A stretch of DNA of 64,000 bases from Devosia sp. (GTDB lineage: Bacteria; Pseudomonadota; Alphaproteobacteria; Rhizobiales; Devosiaceae), in NCBI RefSeq assembly GCF_017307495.1, contig NZ_JAFKHE010000019.1:62001-126000 (forward strand), written 5' to 3'. Below are positions 39,629 to 48,202 of this stretch, piece by piece. Within the stretch, counting starts at the first letter, position 1. Each line of letters starts with the position of its first letter. A program made the position numbers and the translations under genes. The notes below the pieces were generated by a model, which did no database searches, had not been told where the DNA came from, and worked only from the letters and a program-made list of their open reading frames with translations.

Positions 39629-41068
39629 ATGACCGAACTGCACCATAACCTCATCAACGGCGAGTGGGTCGGCGGCGACGGCGTGGACAACATCAACCCG
39701 TCCAACACCAGCGAAGTCGTCGGCGTCTACGCCCGCGCCAGCGTCGAAGACACGCTGAACGCCATCGCGGCGGCCAAGGCCGCCTTCCCGGCCTGGTCGC
39801 GTTCCGGCATCCTGCAGCGCTGGGAAATCCTGTCCAAGACGGCGCACGAGATCTTCGCGCGCAAGCAGGAGCTCGGCGAGTTGCTGAGCCGCGAGGAGGG
39901 CAAGACCCTGGCCGAAGGCATCGGCGAGGTGACCCGCGCCGGCCAGATCTTCGAGTTCTTCGCCGGCGAGGCGCTGCGCCTGTCGGGCGAGAGCGTGCCG
40001 TCGGTGCGCCCGGGCGTCGGCGTCGAGATGACGCGCGAGCCGATCGGCGTCGTCGGCATCATCACGCCGTGGAACTTCCCGATCGCCATTCCGGCCTGGA
40101 AGATGGCGCCGGCGCTCTGCTACGGCAACACCGTGGTGATCAAGCCGGCCGACCTCGTGCCGGGCTGCACCTGGGCGATCGTCGACATCCTGCAGCGCGC
40201 CGGCCTGCCCAAGGGGGTGCTGAACCTCGTCATGGGCAAGGGCTCGGTGGTCGGCCAGACCATGCTCGACTCTAAGGACATCGCAGCGATGACCTTCACC
40301 GGCTCGGTCAATACCGGCCGCCGCGTCGCCGAGGCCAGCGTCAAGGTGATGCGCAAGTTCCAGCTCGAGATGGGGGGCAAGAACCCGACCATCGTGCTCG
40401 ACGACGCCGACCTCAAGGTGGCGGTGGAATCGGTGGCGCAGTCGGCGTTCTTCTCGACCGGCCAGCGCTGCACCGCGACCTCGCGCGTGATCGTGACCGA
40501 GGGCATCCACGACGCCTTCGTCGATGCGCTGTGCGAGCGCACCAAGAACCTGCGCGTCGGCGACGCGCTGAGCAAGGAGACCGAGATCGGCCCGGTGGTC
40601 GACGCCGGCCAGCTCAAGCAGGACATGGACTATATCGACATCGGCCAGAAGGAAGGCGCCAAGCTCCGCGTCGGCGGGCAGCGGCTCAATCGCGAGACCG
40701 AGGGCTTCTACCTGCAGCCGGCGCTGTTCACCGAAGTGCACAACAACATGCGCATTGCCCGCGAGGAGATCTTCGGGCCGGTGGCGGCGGTGATCCGCGT
40801 CAAGAACTACGAAGAAGCACTGGAGATCGCCAACGACACCGAGTTCGGGCTCTCCGCCGGCATCGTCACCACCTCGCTCAAGTACGCGACGCACTTCAAG
40901 CGCAATGCCGAGGCCGGCATGGTGATGGTGAACGTGCCGACGGCCGGCGTCGATTTCCACGTGCCGTTCGGCGGCCGCAAGGGCTCCAGCTACGGCCCCA
41001 AGGAGCAGGGCAAGTATGCCGCCGAGTTCTTCACGCAGGTGAAGACGGCCTACACGGCTGCCGGCTGA
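39629..41068 (+). CDS. Aldehyde dehydrogenase, probably alpha-ketoglutarate semialdehyde dehydrogenase
   Basis: A 479-residue NAD(P)-dependent aldehyde dehydrogenase. The catalytic Glu lies in FQLEMGGKNP and the nucleophile Cys in FFSTGQRCTATSR; the cofactor loop is FTGSVNTGRRVAEA and a C-terminal block is EEIFGPVAAVI. The pattern resembles alpha-ketoglutarate semialdehyde dehydrogenase, and the FAH-family dehydratase gene next to it supports a pentose or sugar-acid pathway ending in 2-oxoglutarate. ATG at 39629 with an AAGGA site; an in-frame ATG at 39614 is less likely. A terminator follows. Confidence 0.9.
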   Translation: MTELHHNLINGEWVGGDGVDNINPSNTSEVVGVYARASVEDTLNAIAAAKAAFPAWSRSGILQRWEILSKTAHEIFARKQELGELLSREEGKTLAEGIGEVTRAGQIFEFFAGEALRLSGESVPSVRPGVGVEMTREPIGVVGIITPWNFPIAIPAWKMAPALCYGNTVVIKPADLVPGCTWAIVDILQRAGLPKGVLNLVMGKGSVVGQTMLDSKDIAAMTFTGSVNTGRRVAEASVKVMRKFQLEMGGKNPTIVLDDADLKVAVESVAQSAFFSTGQRCTATSRVIVTEGIHDAFVDALCERTKNLRVGDALSKETEIGPVVDAGQLKQDMDYIDIGQKEGAKLRVGGQRLNRETEGFYLQPALFTEVHNNMRIAREEIFGPVAAVIRVKNYEEALEIANDTEFGLSAGIVTTSLKYATHFKRNAEAGMVMVNVPTAGVDFHVPFGGRKGSSYGPKEQGKYAAEFFTQVKTAYTAAG

Positions 41069-41089
41069 TCGGGTCACAACTACGGCTTC

Positions 41090-41126
41090 GGGGCCCGTGC
41101 GCATGGCGTGCGGGCCCCTTTTCTTT
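41090..41126 (+). terminator. Rho-independent terminator after the aldehyde dehydrogenase gene
   Basis: Stem ggggcccg / cgggcccc, extendable through wobble pairs towards the loop, followed by ttttcttt. It begins 22 bases after the stop codon. Confidence 0.85.
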
Positions 41127-41247
41127 GCAGCGCCGCATTGAATCTGTTCGGTAATCCGCCCTGCGTTGCGCCGCCGCTACAGTATTTTCACGATTGCCGT
41201 GGCATCAGCGCTGCGACGCGGGGGGCTTTCGCGTCCAGGAACTAACT

Positions 41248-41880
41248 ATGCGTTCTATTTTTTTGGCCAGCGCCGTCCTGCTGGCAGGAGCCGTTGGGGC
41301 TCAGGCTGCCGACCTCATGGTCGAAGCGGCACCGGGGGCAGTCGACACCAGCTTCGTCAACAGCGGCATCTACTTCCAGCTGCTTGGCGGCGTGGTGCAG
41401 GACCTGCCGGTCAACTACTTCGAGGACGGGCAGGATGACGGCCACGATGACACCGATTTTGGCTACAGCATTGCAGCCACGGCCGGTGTGGTCGTCGTTG
41501 ACGGCCTGTCGATCGAGGCCGACCTTCTCTACTCGTCTCGCGACTACGCGCACGACGATGTCAACACGTACTCGACGCTCAGCCTGATGGCCAACGCCAA
41601 GTACACGGTCGCGCTGAACGACACCTTCAGCGTCTACGGCGGCGTGGGTCTGGGCTACGTCTGGGGCAAGGAAGACTGGTCCAGCGACGCGGCCGACTAC
41701 GGCAGCTTCGGCTTCCAGGTCATCGCCGGCGTTGGCGCCAAGCTGACCGATAACATCACGGCCGTGGCCGAGTACCGCTTCCAGGACACGTTCGACAAGA
41801 GCAACTACAAAGGCTCGGGCGACTACGGTCTGAGCATTCCCGTCAGCACCGTTCTCGCCGGTCTGAAGTTCAGCTTCTAG
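41248..41880 (+). CDS. Outer-membrane beta-barrel protein
   Basis: A 210-residue protein with a signal peptide (IFLASAVLLAGAVGAQA). The mature part shows alternating polar/nonpolar strands and ends in the aromatic residue of LAGLKFSF, as outer-membrane barrels do. Internal pieces such as NDTFSVYGGVGLGYVWG, KLTDNITAVAEYRFQD and the general size match the eight-stranded porin-like OMP family of Hyphomicrobiales (Omp25/31-like). Function is structural or adhesive at the outer membrane, by family. It is monocistronic, with a terminator downstream. Confidence 0.88.
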   Translation: MRSIFLASAVLLAGAVGAQAADLMVEAAPGAVDTSFVNSGIYFQLLGGVVQDLPVNYFEDGQDDGHDDTDFGYSIAATAGVVVVDGLSIEADLLYSSRDYAHDDVNTYSTLSLMANAKYTVALNDTFSVYGGVGLGYVWGKEDWSSDAADYGSFGFQVIAGVGAKLTDNITAVAEYRFQDTFDKSNYKGSGDYGLSIPVSTVLAGLKFSF

Positions 41881-41901
41881 CCCGGACGGCACTGATTACG
41901 G

Positions 41902-41931
41902 AGGCCCGCGCATCAGCCGATGCGCGGGCCT
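41902..41931. terminator. Bidirectional hairpin terminator
   Basis: A perfect 13-pair stem (aggcccgcgcatc / gatgcgcgggcct) with loop agcc, between the convergent barrel-protein and DHFR-like genes. T content after it is modest on both strands. Confidence 0.75.
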
Positions 41932-41936
41932 TCCGT

Positions 41937-42491
41937 TCACGCGGGCTTCAAGCCATAGACCGAGATCACGTTGCCCTTGCTGGTCGAGAAGCTCTTCTTG
42001 AGCTCGAGGCGGGTGACCGGGTCGGTGGGCTCGAACATGCGCTTGCCCCTGCCGGCCACCACCGGGTGAGTGATGAGGGTCAGTTCTTCAAGCAGGCCGG
42101 CGAAGAACAGCTGGCGCGCCAGCGACACCCCGCCCATGACGGCGATCTCGCCGCCCGGCTTCGACTTGAGGTCGCGCACGAAATCGAGAAGGTCGCTGGC
42201 GATCAGGGTCGAGTTCTGCCAGGCAAGCTGATCCTGCCGCAGCGTATGCGAAGCCACGTATTTCGGCATGTTGTTGATGAAGGCGCCGAAATCGGCGTCG
42301 GCGCTGGCGGTCGGCCAGTAGCCCGCCCATTCCTGCCAGCCAATGCGGCCCATCAGGACGGTGTCGATCTTCGACATGGATTCGCCCAGCAGCGCCCCCA
42401 GTTCGTCGTCGAAGGCGTCGAACTGCCAGAGGTTCGGCGCCTCGATGACGCCGTCGACGGAGTGGAAGAAGCCTGCAGTGACCTTGCGCAT
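41937..42491 (-). CDS. Dihydrofolate reductase / RibD C-terminal family protein
   Basis: A 184-residue protein of the RibD C-terminal fold. It opens RKVTAGFFHSVDGVIEAP, has VLMGRIGWQEWAGYWP, and a GGEIAVMGGVSLARQLF segment corresponding to the NADPH-binding Gly-rich motif; the C-terminal ELTLITHPVVAGRGKRMF is also typical. These stand-alone proteins are annotated as dihydrofolate reductase-like, but their real substrate is mostly unknown. The ATG at 42491 fits the family start. A second, distinct member is at 47564-48094. Confidence 0.88.
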   Translation of the reverse strand: MRKVTAGFFHSVDGVIEAPNLWQFDAFDDELGALLGESMSKIDTVLMGRIGWQEWAGYWPTASADADFGAFINNMPKYVASHTLRQDQLAWQNSTLIASDLLDFVRDLKSKPGGEIAVMGGVSLARQLFFAGLLEELTLITHPVVAGRGKRMFEPTDPVTRLELKKSFSTSKGNVISVYGLKPA

Positions 42492-42603
42492 CAATGTTGT
42501 CCTCGCTGTCGGGTGACCGAGATTGGCACCGTTTCGAGGACACAACGAGCGGCCGACGGCGCAATCGACATGCGCTGTGAAGAAACTTCCCGACGCATGG
42601 AAA

Positions 42604-42679
42604 TGGTGGGCCCACCAGGACTCGAACCTGGAACCAGAGTGTTATGAGCACTCGGCTCTAACCATTGAGCTATGGGCCC
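42604..42679 (-). tRNA. tRNA with anticodon CAU, probably tRNA-Ile2 (lysidine-modified)
   Basis: A 76-base tRNA with encoded CCA. Acceptor stem GGGCCCA/TGGGCCC, D-arm GCTCAATGGTTAGAGC, anticodon stem GAGTG/CACTC with loop CTCATAA, T-arm CCAGGTTCGAGTCCTGG. The anticodon CAU could mean Met or Ile2. The loop CTCATAA and overall resemblance to E. coli tRNA-Ile2 favour isoleucine (C34 changed to lysidine by TilS); it does not have initiator features. The isotype call is inference. Confidence 0.9.
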
Positions 42680-42758
42680 CATCCGGCGAGCGGATGGTGC
42701 CTCATAGCAAGGGATGCCGGGGAAGCAAAGCGGCTTGGCGCTGGCCCCGGGGGAGATG

Positions 42759-43061
42759 TCAGGCGCCGGTCGAGGCGACGCTGTCCTTGAGGGCGGCGAG
42801 TTCGGCCTCGGCGCGCAGCGCCCGGTCGCGCCAGTCCTCGATGCTCAGGCCATCGAGGCGGGCCGGCTGCGTCGCCGGCTCGGTCGGCTCGGGCTGCGGC
42901 GCGCCGGTGAGCCTGGCGTGCAGCGCCGCGATGTAGTCGGCATCGTCCGGGTGGAGCGTGCCGGCCGTCGACTCGGCGAGCCAGCGGTTGAGGTCGGCGA
43001 TGGTCTCCTCGTTCATGCTGCCGTTTGCCAGCAATTCCTTGATCAGCGCTTCGACCTGCAC
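42759..43061 (-). CDS. Hypothetical protein
   Basis: A 100-residue protein starting VQVEALIKELLANGSMNEE at a GTG, with a strong AAGGAGAA site just upstream. The N-terminal part and the last 35 residues (WRDRALRAEAELAALKDS) are helical, joined by a Pro-rich linker (APQPEPTEPATQPA). No domain recognised; cytoplasmic. The clear ribosome binding site supports a real gene. Confidence 0.68.
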   Translation of the reverse strand: MQVEALIKELLANGSMNEETIADLNRWLAESTAGTLHPDDADYIAALHARLTGAPQPEPTEPATQPARLDGLSIEDWRDRALRAEAELAALKDSVASTGA

Positions 43062-43181
43062 GGGCTTCTCCTTGTTGTCAGGGCGGCAACCTAGCCAAAG
43101 TGCGGCCGGAACGAAACCCGGCGCGACAACAGGTCACTAAACCTTTGTCGCGGGATGCCTGCCATCCGGGCGGCCGCCCGA

Positions 43182-43736
43182 CTAGCTCGGCCGGAAGGCC
43201 CGGCTGTGGTAGGGCGAGCCGGCGAGGCCGAAGCGCCAGGGCAGGTCGGCGGCCCGGCTGATGCCGATGCGCGGGCCGACGACCACCGGATGCGGCGTTC
43301 CGGCCAGGTCCAGCCGGAACGGCGGGGCGTCGAGGCGAAGGCCGTCATGGGCCTTGCCGATGCCCAGCGCCTCGGCCATCTTGCCGGGCCCGGTGCACAG
43401 GTCGCGCGGCGCGGTGAGGCCGCGCCGTTCAGACATTTTCTCAATGCCATCAGTGGGTTCGAGGGCGCGGATGAGGACGGCGGAGGCGTCCGCGCAGACG
43501 AAGTTCATGCACCAGTGGAGGCCGTAGGAGCGATAGACGTAGACGTGCCCGGGGCCGAGGAACATCGACGCGTTGCGGGGCGTCTGGCCGCGATGGGCGT
43601 GCGAGGCGGGCTCGGCCGGATGATAGGCCTCGGTCTCGGTGATGATGCCGCCGACGCCGTCGACCAGGAAGCGGGCGCCGATCAGCTGGCGCGCGACGGT
43701 GGTGACGTCCTGGGCGAAGAACGAGGTGAGCGACAT
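43182..43736 (-). CDS. mpg: DNA-3-methyladenine glycosylase (AAG/MPG type)
   Basis: Removes alkylated and deaminated purines from DNA in base excision repair. The 184-residue protein has the family blocks [20 protein letters not shown], with the catalytic Glu of ETEAY, then [27 protein letters not shown], and the late [13 protein letters not shown]. Length is usual for bacterial MPG. Nothing in its neighbours suggests a repair operon. Confidence 0.93.
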   Translation of the reverse strand: MSLTSFFAQDVTTVARQLIGARFLVDGVGGIITETEAYHPAEPASHAHRGQTPRNASMFLGPGHVYVYRSYGLHWCMNFVCADASAVLIRALEPTDGIEKMSERRGLTAPRDLCTGPGKMAEALGIGKAHDGLRLDAPPFRLDLAGTPHPVVVGPRIGISRAADLPWRFGLAGSPYHSRAFRPS

Positions 43737-43775
43737 GGCCCGACACTGGGGAAGTTTCCCAATGGATGCAAGCCG

Positions 43776-44006
43776 CTAGACCTTCTTGGTGGTGCCGCCC
43801 TGGATGCGTGCGGCGGCGATGCGCAGTGTGAGGTTGATCGACTCGCCGGTATTACCGGTGCCGCCGGCGATGAGCGCGGAATTGTTGCTGGCGGCCGAGG
43901 CGAGGTCGGCCTTGAGGTAGGCGCGACGCTTCTCGCTGGCGCTGGTCATCTCGCTGTAGACCGACGCGCGGGGCAGCCAGTTCATGGTGCGCTTCTGGAC
44001 AATCAT
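43776..44006 (-). CDS. Small hypothetical protein
   Basis: A 76-residue basic protein, MIVQKRTMNWLPRASVYSEM..., with a Ser/Ala/Asn-rich middle (ADLASAASNNSALI) and an ending GGTTKKV. The start may be the ATG at 44006 or the internal ATG at 43985 (MNWLPRAS). No signal peptide or domain recognised. The Ser/Asn/Ala pattern resembles ends of flagellar or surface proteins, but I cannot support a function. It is divergent from the phosphohexomutase gene. Confidence 0.55.
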   Translation of the reverse strand: MIVQKRTMNWLPRASVYSEMTSASEKRRAYLKADLASAASNNSALIAGGTGNTGESINLTLRIAAARIQGGTTKKV

Positions 44007-44119
44007 GCTGGCCAACCTGAGCCGGCAAGATGAACGAAACATTAACGTCGGCTGAGCGGCTTGCGCGGGCGTGCAAGGCCATGACAATGCTTGCGCATCG
44101 TGTCCCGGGAGCCAGCGGC

Positions 44120-45523
44120 ATGTCGGATTCGCTCAAGTTTGGCACCAGCGGCCTGCGCGGGCTTGCCAGCGAGCTGACGGGCGGCGCGGCGCGGCGCTAC
44201 ACCGCGGCGTTCCTGAGCCATGTTGGCACGGTTCCGGAGGGGCGGGTGTATCTGGGCCGCGACCTCAGGGCGTCGAGCCCGGCCATCGTCGCCGACTGCG
44301 CCGCGGCGATCCGCGCAGCGGGACTGGAGCCGGTCGATTGCGGCGTGCTGCCGACGCCGGCGCTGGCGCTCCACGCCATGGCCAAGGGCGGGCCGGCCAT
44401 CATGGTGACCGGCAGCCACATCCCCGCCGATCGCAACGGGCTCAAGTTCTATGTCGCGGCCGGGGAGATCACCAAGGCCGACGAAGCCGGCATCGCGGCC
44501 GCGCTGGTCGAGGCGGTGCCGGAGGGCGAGGGCAGGGCGGCGGACGAAAGCGCGCTGGCGGGCGACCGCTACCGGCAGCGCTACCGCGGGGTGCTGGACG
44601 CGGGCGCACTGGGCGGCTGGCGCGTCGGGGTGTTCGAGCATTCGTCCGTGGCGCGCGACATGCTGGTGTCATTCCTGACGCGGGCCGGGGCCGACGTGGT
44701 CCGGCTGGCGCGCTCCGACGCCTTCGTCGCCGTCGACACCGAGGCGTTCTCGGACGCGCTGTTCGAGCCGCGCTTCGGCTGGATCGACGCGCACAAGCTC
44801 GATGCGGTGGTCTCGACCGACGGGGACGGCGACCGGCCGCTGGTGATCGACGGCAATGGCGAGTTCGTGCGCGGCGACGTGGTGGGGATGCTCGCCGCCC
44901 GCTTCCTCGGGGCTGATCGGGTGGTGACGCCGGTGACCTCGAACTCCGCCATCGAGGGGGTCGGCTGGTTTGGCCGCGTCGATCGCACCCGGGTCGGCTC
45001 GCCCTTCGTGATCGCGGGCATGGAGGCCGCGGCGGTCGGCTCGCCGGGGGCCGTGGTCGGGTTCGAGGCCAATGGCGGGCTGCTGCTCGGCACGGACGTG
45101 GCGATCAACGGCAGGGTGCTCGGCGCATTGCCGACGCGCGACGCGGTGCTGCCCATTCTCGCCGTGCTGGCGACGGCGGCCAAGCTCGGCGAAACTTTGG
45201 CCGGGCTGGTCAAGACGCTGCCGGTGCGGGCGGCGCTGGCCGACCGGCTGGCGCAGGTGCCGGGCGCGCGCAGCGCGGCGTTCCTCGCGGACCTGGCGGA
45301 GACCGAGGGCTACGCCGCGCGCTTCTTCGCGCCGGTCGGCGAGATCCAGAGCCTGTCGAGCATCGACGGCCTGCGCTTCGCGCTCACCTCGGGCGACACG
45401 GTGCACTACCGCGCCTCCGGCAACGCACCGGAACTGCGCTGCTATGTCGAGGGCGTGACGCCCGCGCGGGCAACGGAACTGCTGGCCTGGGGGCTGGCAG
45501 CGGCCGGGGCGGTGGTGCGGTAG
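44120..45523 (+). CDS. Phosphomannomutase / phosphohexomutase family protein
   Basis: Interconverts 6-phospho and 1-phospho sugars, most likely mannose, for nucleotide sugars and envelope polysaccharide. The 467-residue protein begins DSLKFGTSGLRG. The phosphoserine motif is VTGSHIPADRNGLKF, in place of the more usual TASHNP, and the metal loop is STDGDGDRPLVI. The sugar-binding loop is GFEANGGLLLG and the C-terminal phosphate-binding loop YRASGNAPELR. The start at 44120 is set by the family opening. It is one of two phosphohexomutases in the window, the other being pgm at the right end. Confidence 0.9.
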   Translation: MSDSLKFGTSGLRGLASELTGGAARRYTAAFLSHVGTVPEGRVYLGRDLRASSPAIVADCAAAIRAAGLEPVDCGVLPTPALALHAMAKGGPAIMVTGSHIPADRNGLKFYVAAGEITKADEAGIAAALVEAVPEGEGRAADESALAGDRYRQRYRGVLDAGALGGWRVGVFEHSSVARDMLVSFLTRAGADVVRLARSDAFVAVDTEAFSDALFEPRFGWIDAHKLDAVVSTDGDGDRPLVIDGNGEFVRGDVVGMLAARFLGADRVVTPVTSNSAIEGVGWFGRVDRTRVGSPFVIAGMEAAAVGSPGAVVGFEANGGLLLGTDVAINGRVLGALPTRDAVLPILAVLATAAKLGETLAGLVKTLPVRAALADRLAQVPGARSAAFLADLAETEGYAARFFAPVGEIQSLSSIDGLRFALTSGDTVHYRASGNAPELRCYVEGVTPARATELLAWGLAAAGAVVR

Positions 45524-45618
45524 CGATGTACCGTTGTCAACTTTGATCGATCAGTTCAATCGATGCGTAGGTATGCCGATTAGCGCGCACTTAACGGCGG
45601 CCTTGTTATTGGCGTCCT

Positions 45619-46140
45619 ATGGATGTGGGGCAAATTGATACGCTACTTGCGAAGCAGTCCACTGACTGGGACGAAATCTTCGCTGAAGTGAATGAATGGC
45701 GGGGCACTTGCCTGCACCACTTTTCTGTGGTCGAGGTAGCTGTTGCAGAGACGTTGCTTGCCCTTAGCGAAGTGTCGTCAGCAGCCATCCCACTGCGCCA
45801 CCTGATCGGGCAGCGCCTTGAGGACCTAACCGCTGCGACGGCTGCCGGCGGTCCGTTCGAGGAAGCAGGAAAGACTGCGCAAGTTGAGCTTCTGCATTAT
45901 CGCGAACGACACGAGCACTTTCGCAACCTGCTCTGTCACGGCCTAGTAAAGATCACGGTTGAGCGCGGCGGTCGCTGGATGCTTGTGATGCGCGTACTGG
46001 CGTTCCGATCGGGCAAGGCTGACCGAGTCGTCTTGGTTCTCGATCAGAATGAGGCCGCGGCTCGACTTGAGTCCCTGAAGCGCGATGCGCAGAAGCTCGG
46101 TTCGGTGCTTGGCCAGCTTCGCAAAGCGGCGGTTGGCTGA
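45619..46140 (+). CDS. Hypothetical protein, lower GC than neighbours
   Basis: A 173-residue, largely helical, cytoplasmic protein (MDVGQIDTLLAKQSTDWDEIF...). The middle block HYRERHEHFRNLLCHGLVKI and the long C-terminal helix (ARLESLKRDAQKLGSVLGQL) are visible, but I do not recognise a family. Codon use is clearly less GC-rich than the flanking phosphohexomutase gene, and a dispersed repeat follows directly, so this looks like a transferred gene. Confidence 0.65.
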   Translation: MDVGQIDTLLAKQSTDWDEIFAEVNEWRGTCLHHFSVVEVAVAETLLALSEVSSAAIPLRHLIGQRLEDLTAATAAGGPFEEAGKTAQVELLHYRERHEHFRNLLCHGLVKITVERGGRWMLVMRVLAFRSGKADRVVLVLDQNEAAARLESLKRDAQKLGSVLGQLRKAAVG

Positions 46141-46180
46141 TCCAATTCGTGTCTGCTACTCCGCACGGTGTTGCCTGTCA

Positions 46181-46273
46181 CACCGGTGTCATCCCTGCGA
46201 AGGCAGGGATCCAAGCATCAACTGGTGCGAGCTGCGAAATGGGTCCCTGCCTTCGCAGGGATGACAGCCGGTG
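46181..46273. repeat. Dispersed palindromic repeat, family A
   Basis: A long inverted repeat: caccggtgtcatccctgcg with aaggcaggga on the left, and the mirror tccctgccttcgcagggatgaca with gccggtg on the right, around a spacer of about 30 bases. A second copy in the opposite orientation is at 54850-54940. Elements with the core GTCATCCCTGCGAA are widespread in proteobacterial intergenic DNA. The rest of the 46141-46413 gap shows nothing else. Confidence 0.85.
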
Positions 46274-46413
46274 GGGGTGGCAGCAAAAGCGCCTGACGGC
46301 ATAATGCAGCCGTGACGTTCCGGAGGATGGCCGCAAAAGCGCGCAATCGCTCAATGTGCGGTCGTGAGCGCTCTACGTGGGGCCCCGCCATGGCGAGGCC
46401 CCGTGGGTGCGGG

Positions 46414-46668
46414 TCACGTTGCCCGGCGCACCAGCCTGATGATGAAGATCAGGATGACGGCGCCGATCACCGACATGATGATCGAGCCGATGAGGCCGCC
46501 GAAGCTCACGCCCACCATCGGCAGCAGCCAGCCGGCGATCAGGCCGCCGACGAGGCCGATGATGATATCGCCGACGAGTCCGAAGCCGGAGCCTTTCATG
46601 ATGACGCCGGCAAGCCAGCCGGCGACAGCACCGACGATCAGGACGATCAGAATCGAAGTCAGGTCCAT
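46414..46668 (-). CDS. GlsB/YeaQ/YmgE-family membrane protein
   Basis: An 84-residue inner-membrane protein with three predicted helices. The repeated Gly pattern (AVAGWLAGVIMKGSGFGLVG, GLVGGLIAGWLLPMVG) is typical of the transglycosylase-associated family that includes YeaQ and YmgE. These are often stress-induced; the function is unproven. The start is the ATG at 46668 (MDLTSILIVLIVG). Confidence 0.88.
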   Translation of the reverse strand: MDLTSILIVLIVGAVAGWLAGVIMKGSGFGLVGDIIIGLVGGLIAGWLLPMVGVSFGGLIGSIIMSVIGAVILIFIIRLVRRAT

Positions 46669-46794
46669 TATGAAGCCCTCGCAACATAAGCGGCGGGCCC
46701 GGCGGTGCGCCGAATCCCTCGCCGCAATGAGAATGGTCCGCCCGTATTGGGCGGCTGTCAACGCATGGCAGGCGGGGTGGTTGCGTTCGACGCG

Positions 46795-47412
46795 CTACTC
46801 GCGCGCGATGACGAATGCGGCGGCACTGGCCATGACGACGCCGGCGGTGCGGTTCAGCGCGCGGATGGCGCGCGTCGAGCGGAAGAAGTCGCGCGCCGCG
46901 GCCGCAAGGCCGGCATAGGCGCAGCCGATGGCGAGCAGCACGACGATGACGATGCCGGTCAGTTCGGCAAAGCCGAGGGCGGTGATCGGCTTGTCGAGCG
47001 GCACCACGGTCGGGAGCAGGGCGAGGTAGAAGACGATGGTCTTGGGGTTGCCCATGGTGAGCGCGAAACCCGAGAGGAAGGTCTTCCAGGCGCTGCCGTC
47101 GCGCTTGGCCCCGATCTGCTCGGAACCGGGCCGGGCGCTCCAGAACTGCCAGGCGACATAGAGCAGGTAGAGCGCGCCCGCCCACTTCACCACGAAGAAG
47201 ACCGGACCGAACCAGGTGGCGATGGCGGCAAGGCCGAACAGCGCGAACACCAGGTAGACGAGATCGCCGACGAGAATGCCCAGCACCATCGGGAAGGCCG
47301 CGCGGAAGCCGCCGCCCAGCGCCCGCGCCACGACCGCCGCTACCCCCGGTCCGGGCACGATGACCGCGATGGCATAGGCGACGGTGAAGGCGGCGAGGGT
47401 GACGAGATCCAT
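46795..47412 (-). CDS. LysE-family translocator
   Basis: A 205-residue inner-membrane protein with six predicted helices. VIVPGPGVAAVVARALGGG near the N-terminus and GFALTMGNPKTIVFYLALLP in the middle are the hallmarks of the LysE/RhtB amino acid exporter family. It probably exports an amino acid or homoserine lactone-like compound; the substrate is unknown. The ATG at 47412 gives the usual length. Confidence 0.9.
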   Translation of the reverse strand: MDLVTLAAFTVAYAIAVIVPGPGVAAVVARALGGGFRAAFPMVLGILVGDLVYLVFALFGLAAIATWFGPVFFVVKWAGALYLLYVAWQFWSARPGSEQIGAKRDGSAWKTFLSGFALTMGNPKTIVFYLALLPTVVPLDKPITALGFAELTGIVIVVLLAIGCAYAGLAAAARDFFRSTRAIRALNRTAGVVMASAAAFVIARE

Positions 47413-47563
47413 GGCGTTCTCCGGGAGCGGCGATCTATCTAGCGTGGCGCGCCGGGGAAGGCAATATTGTCAGCATTGCTGACCTAAATGCTCGCCGGCC
47501 ATGGCCGCGTTGCGACGGATGCCGGCGCCGGGAGGACGAGGCGTATGCGGGTCCCGACCGCGA

Positions 47564-48094
47564 TCAGGCCGGAACGTAGGTCAGCCGGATGACGTCCTCG
47601 CCCATCGGATCGCTGGCGACGAGCCGGAGTGGGGGACGGGGGGCGGCGAAGTACGGCGTGCCGCCACCGAGGACGACCGGGTGCAGGTAGATGCGATACT
47701 CGTCGATGAGGCCAAGGTCGGTCAGGCTTTTCGCCAGCACCGGGCCGCCGACTTCGATCTCCCCGTCGAACCGGGCCTTGAGCGCGCGGATCGCCGGCCC
47801 GAGGTCCGTGTCGACGAGCGTGGCGTTGGGCCCGACCGACTTCAGCGAGCGCGAGACGACCCACTTGGGATGGCTCCGCCAGGCCGCCGCGAAGTCGCGC
47901 TCGGCTGCGTCCCACTCGGGACGGTCCTCATCAAAATAGCGCATGATCTCGTACAGGCGACGTCCATACACGCTGCCGGCATGCGCGCGCGCCTGCTCGA
48001 TGAAGTGCCGGAACAGCCCCGGGCCCGGCGCAAACCCGGTGTGGTCGACGTAGCCGTCGAGCGACTGGTTCATTCCATAGACGAGCTTCGCCAT
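47564..48094 (-). CDS. Dihydrofolate reductase / RibD C-terminal family protein
   Basis: A 176-residue RibD C-terminal-fold protein: KLVYGMNQSLDGYVDHTGF at the start, VYGRRLYEIMRYFDED in the middle, EIEVGGPVLAKSLTDLGLID near the cofactor loop and YRIYLHPVVLGGGTPYF towards the end. It is more like the YyaP/YwjB type than the member at 41937. The true substrate is unknown. The ATG at 48094 is placed by the GAGGAG site; the frame extends to 48112. Confidence 0.87.
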   Translation of the reverse strand: MAKLVYGMNQSLDGYVDHTGFAPGPGLFRHFIEQARAHAGSVYGRRLYEIMRYFDEDRPEWDAAERDFAAAWRSHPKWVVSRSLKSVGPNATLVDTDLGPAIRALKARFDGEIEVGGPVLAKSLTDLGLIDEYRIYLHPVVLGGGTPYFAAPRPPLRLVASDPMGEDVIRLTYVPA

Positions 48095-48202
48095 GATGCA
48101 CTCCTCCGCCACAACGCGCCAAGGATAGCCCGAAATCGAAGGTGCGCAGAAGTGCGGCCGGCACCGGATGCGCGCCTCGCTGCGGGGCGCCGGTGCCGGC
48201 GC

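Noticed and set aside
42604..42679. tRNA as an integration site for a mobile element
   Set aside because: No integrase gene, no repeated tRNA end nearby and no composition change next to it.
44400..44445. TGSHIP in place of TASHNP in the phosphohexomutase as a sign of lost activity
   Set aside because: The serine and histidine are kept, and I recall the same variant in other alphaproteobacterial members, so it looks like a normal subfamily feature.
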